Source of the DNA: Novosphingobium malaysiense
GTDB taxonomy: Bacteria > Pseudomonadota > Alphaproteobacteria > Sphingomonadales > Sphingomonadaceae
Direction of reading: 5' to 3'
DNA: 64,000 bases
Assembly: GCF_000802225.1 (NCBI RefSeq)
Contig: NZ_JTDI01000001.1
Span: forward strand, 558,001-622,000
In this document: piece after piece, positions 61,363-64,000 of the stretch
Position numbering within the stretch: the stretch's first letter is position 1
How the letters are laid out: every line of letters starts with the position of its first letter
Program-made: the position numbers and the translations under genes
Notes under the pieces: generated by a model
What the model saw: the letters and a program-made list of their open reading frames with translations, nothing else
Told to the model about the DNA's origin: nothing
The model's database searches: none

Positions 61363-61500
61363 CCAAAGTTGCCGGGCAGTTCACAGCCTCCTGCGAACTT
61401 CGCGCGGCCAAACGGAGCAGCGTTTCTTGCCGGCAGAGGCATTGTACAACAGCACCGCGGCTGTAACTGCAGGTACAGAGAACATGGAAAGGGATCGAAC

Positions 61501-62235
61501 ATGACCACACGTATCGTGCGCGAAGACGAAGGCGGTCTGTGCTCGCTTACCCTGAACCGACCGGACAAGCTCAACGCGCTCGATACCGAGACCTTCGAGG
61601 AACTCGATGCCCACTGCGCCCTGCTGGAAACCCAGACCGGCAGCGTGGGCTGCGTCGTGCTCAAGGGCAGCGGCCGGGCCTTCTGTGCCGGCGCGGACAT
61701 CGGCGGAATCGGAGAGGGCTTTACCGACAGCCGCTTCAAACCCGGCGTGATCGCGCGCCTTGCATCGCTGCCGCAGCCGGTGATCGCGGCCATTCACGGC
61801 GTCTGCTTCACCGGCGGACTGGAGCTTGCTTTGGCAGCGGACGTGATCGTGGCGACACGCTCAGCGCGGTTTGCCGATACGCACGGCAAGTGGGGCCTCG
61901 TCGGCGCCTGGGGCATGACCCAGCGCCTGCCGCGCCGCGTCGGCATGAGCCAGGCCAAGCGCATGATGTTTTCCGCCCAGCCCGTCGGCGCGGAAGAAGC
62001 CCATCGTCTGGGCCTTGTCGACATTCTCGCGGAAGACGACGCGCTCGATGCGACCGTTGGCGAGTTCGCGGGTCAGGTGGTCGAGAATTCCTGGCATACC
62101 AACATCGAGACCAAGAAGCTGCTCGGCGCCACCGACGGCATGACTCTCGACGAAGGGCTCGCCTGGGAATTCGAGAACTATCCGGGCTTCGCGCCCGACC
62201 ATGCCGAGCGGCTGGCCCGGTTTTCGAAGAAATAA
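61501..62235 (+). CDS. Enoyl-CoA hydratase/isomerase family protein
   Basis: A 244-aa crotonase-fold enzyme. LTLNRPDKLNALDTETFEEL is the typical opening, GSGRAFCAGADIGGIGEG the first oxyanion-hole segment, and HGVCFTGGLELALAADVIVA the second, with a Glu at the usual catalytic position of LELAL. The second catalytic Glu of true hydratases is less clear: the position reads TRSARFADTHGKWGLVGAWG, so the exact reaction is open. AAAGGGA precedes the ATG by 6 bases. The SnoaL-like gene follows 17 bases later, likely in the same operon. Confidence 0.9.
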   Translation: MTTRIVREDEGGLCSLTLNRPDKLNALDTETFEELDAHCALLETQTGSVGCVVLKGSGRAFCAGADIGGIGEGFTDSRFKPGVIARLASLPQPVIAAIHGVCFTGGLELALAADVIVATRSARFADTHGKWGLVGAWGMTQRLPRRVGMSQAKRMMFSAQPVGAEEAHRLGLVDILAEDDALDATVGEFAGQVVENSWHTNIETKKLLGATDGMTLDEGLAWEFENYPGFAPDHAERLARFSKK

Positions 62236-62252
62236 AGAAGGAGGGGATAGCC

Positions 62253-62678
62253 ATGACACAGGCCAACAAGGACGTAGTGCTCGCGTTCATATCCGCGATG
62301 GATCGCGGCGATGCAGAGGCCGGCGCGCAATGCCTCGATCCGGAAGCCGTCACCATCGCCAAGGGCTTCGGCAAGCTCTCCGGCGAGCGCCGCTACGACA
62401 CCATCGTCGGCACGCTGGGCGCATTTCGCGAACTGATGCCTGAAGGCATGAACCCGACGATCCATTCGGTCACCGCTGAAGCGGACCGCGTGGCTGTGGA
62501 GTTCGAAGGGAATGCCAAGCTGGTGAACGGGACGCCGTACTGCAACCAGTACTGCATGGTCTTCACCCTGCGAGACGGGCGCATCGTGCATGTGAACGAA
62601 TATTACTGCACCATTCTGGCCGACGAAGCCATCGGCCCCTTGCTGGAGGCGCGGGCGAAAGCGCTGCCCTGGAGCTGA
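62253..62678 (+). CDS. SnoaL-like / NTF2-fold protein
   Basis: A 141-aa protein of the SnoaL/limonene-epoxide hydrolase-like fold: an N-terminal helix pair (NKDVVLAFISAMDRGDAEAG), a central SVTAEADRVAVEFEGNAKLV, and YCMVFTLRDGRIVHVNEYYC, the usual last strands of the cone. GAGGGG lies 7 bases before the ATG. It is probably co-expressed with the enoyl-CoA hydratase-like gene and may act on the same acyl or ring substrate. A 7-bp hairpin follows (CCAGCGC/GCGCTGG, 62700-62722). Confidence 0.8.
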   Translation: MTQANKDVVLAFISAMDRGDAEAGAQCLDPEAVTIAKGFGKLSGERRYDTIVGTLGAFRELMPEGMNPTIHSVTAEADRVAVEFEGNAKLVNGTPYCNQYCMVFTLRDGRIVHVNEYYCTILADEAIGPLLEARAKALPWS

Positions 62679-62785
62679 CCAGTAAATCCCCACAGCCGCC
62701 AGCGCTTCGAGCCTGCGCTGGTGGACGACGGGCTCGGTCGAACTGCCGCTAGGAAACGCGCGCGGGTCAGGCTAAGCACTCAGTC

Positions 62786-64000
62786 ATGCATGACCTGACA
62801 GCGTTCGACGCCGCCGCCATCCTCATCGTGCTTGCCGCCGCTCTCGGCTATTTCAACTATCGCGTTCTCGGGCTGCCATCGACGGTCGGCCTGACGGTGA
62901 TGGGCACCCTCGCCTCGCTGCTGGTCGTCGCCTACGACAGCCTGGTTCCCTCGAGCACGCTGGCCGAGCAACTCGGGACGTTCCTGACCGACATCGATTT
63001 TTCGACCACGCTGATGGAGGGAATGCTCTCGTTCCTGCTCTTTGCCGGCGCCATGCACGTGAACTGGGCAGACATGCGCAAGGGGCGCTGGCCGATCCTC
63101 GTGTTCAGCACCGTCGGCGTGCTGCTTTCCACCGCCATTGTCGGCTTCGCGTTCCAGTTTCTGACGCGCGCACTCGGCATAGAGATTCCGCTGATCTGGT
63201 GCCTCGTGTTCGGTGCGCTGATCAGCCCGACCGACCCGGTCTCGGTAATGGCAGTAATGAAGCGCGCAGCGATGCCCGATACGCTGCAGGCGACCGTGGC
63301 GGGCGAGAGCCTTTTCAACGACGGCATCGGCGTCGTCGTCTTCACCATCCTGATTGCCATCGCCACAGGTACCGAAGCGTTCAGCTGGTCCTTCGCCGTC
63401 AGCCACTTCATGCAGGAGGCGCTGGGCGGCGCCGCGCTGGGGCTGGCCGTGGGCTGGGTCGGTTTCCTCGCGATGAAGTCGATCGACGAGTATGTGATCG
63501 AAGTGATGATCAGTCTTGCCGTGGTGATGGGCGGGTACAGCCTTGCCATGGGCCTTCACGTCAGTGGCCCCGTCGCCATGGCGGTTGCCGGCCTGATCAT
63601 CGGCAATGCCGGCATGGCCCACGCCATGAGCGACGTTACGCGCGATCACGTTGTGAAGTTCTGGACGCTGATCGACGAAGTACTCAACGCCGTGCTGTTC
63701 CTGCTGATCGGCCTCGAAGTCATCGCGCTCGATTTCCTTCCCGCCTACCTCGCAGCCGGAGCCGGCGCGATCCTGATCGTGCTGGCCGCGCGCATGATCG
63801 CGGTCGGTGTGCCGCTTGCGGCGATGAAACGCGTGATCGATATGGGGCCGTTGGCGTTTCCAACGCTGGTCTGGGGCGGTCTGCGCGGGGGCATCTCGGT
63901 CGCGCTGGCGCTGGCGCTACCGGCATCGGCGATCCGCAGCGAACTGCTGGTCGCCACGTATATTGTCGTCATTTTCGCCGTTGTCGTGCAGGGCGGCTCG
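62786..64000 (+). CDS. CPA1-family Na+/H+ antiporter (3' end cut by window)
   Basis: Open from an ATG to the window edge, giving 405 residues of a multi-helix antiporter. The family features are LPSTVGLTVMGTLASLL, the ion-binding GALISPTDPVSVMAVMK, GESLFNDGIGVVVFTILIAI (the GESLFNDG signature of CPA1), and VWGGLRGGISVALALALP. It exchanges sodium or potassium for protons across the inner membrane. Upstream is only a short gap without a strong ribosome binding site, so the start is the likeliest but not certain. Confidence 0.92.
   Translation, partial: MHDLTAFDAAAILIVLAAALGYFNYRVLGLPSTVGLTVMGTLASLLVVAYDSLVPSSTLAEQLGTFLTDIDFSTTLMEGMLSFLLFAGAMHVNWADMRKGRWPILVFSTVGVLLSTAIVGFAFQFLTRALGIEIPLIWCLVFGALISPTDPVSVMAVMKRAAMPDTLQATVAGESLFNDGIGVVVFTILIAIATGTEAFSWSFAVSHFMQEALGGAALGLAVGWVGFLAMKSIDEYVIEVMISLAVVMGGYSLAMGLHVSGPVAMAVAGLIIGNAGMAHAMSDVTRDHVVKFWTLIDEVLNAVLFLLIGLEVIALDFLPAYLAAGAGAILIVLAARMIAVGVPLAAMKRVIDMGPLAFPTLVWGGLRGGISVALALALPASAIRSELLVATYIVVIFAVVVQGGS

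Overview
The window is high-GC DNA (roughly mid-60s percent by eye) with dense, often ATGA- or TTGA-overlapping genes and frequent GTG/TTG starts. It looks like an alphaproteobacterium, most likely a sphingomonad (Novosphingobium, Sphingomonas or Sphingobium type). The evidence is an HRXXN-type histidine kinase beside a GGAAC-N16-CGTT (EcfG-type) promoter, a NasS/NasT-controlled nitrate cluster, and a type I secretion system embedded in an exopolysaccharide (EPS) cluster, as in sphingan loci. The genus is inference. No rRNA, tRNA, CRISPR array or insertion sequence was recognised.

Layout. 1-8,049 holds small genes: a 50-aa protein, a spermidine-synthase-like methyltransferase fold, a cold-shock protein, a two-TM ion channel, a sensor kinase, and an ECF sigma/anti-sigma pair divergent from a secreted subtilase and a Gly/Ala/Ser-rich secreted protein. 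8,110-25,504 is one uninterrupted minus-strand nitrate/cyanate assimilation regulon. Read 5'->3' it is nasT, nasS, leader, nrtA, nrtB, a fused double ATPase, a porin, an FNT-family nitrite channel, a PP2C-kinase fusion, cyanase, leader, nirB, nirD, nasA and a siroheme methyltransferase. Both leaders contain a strong intrinsic terminator and a hairpin with an A1/G4 hexaloop, as expected for RNA targets of the ANTAR protein NasT.

25,642-51,978 is a surface-polysaccharide and type I secretion region. It encodes a pyruvyl transferase, a GH-A glycosidase, an RTX subtilase, a small RTX protein, two sulfotransferases, a Wzy-like polymerase, three glycosyltransferases, an acyltransferase, Wza, Wzc, HlyD/PrtD/TolC secretion parts, a priming sugar transferase and a Wzx flippase. 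AT-rich islands precede the RTX genes and the priming transferase. Together these genes could build a decorated, possibly sulfated and pyruvylated EPS and export RTX proteins to the same surface.

51,975-61,197 is a complete minus-strand glycogen operon (glgP-glgB-glgC-glgA-glgX). 61,198-64,000 holds an orphan intrinsic terminator, an enoyl-CoA hydratase family gene, a SnoaL-like protein and the start of a CPA1 Na+/H+ antiporter cut by the window edge.
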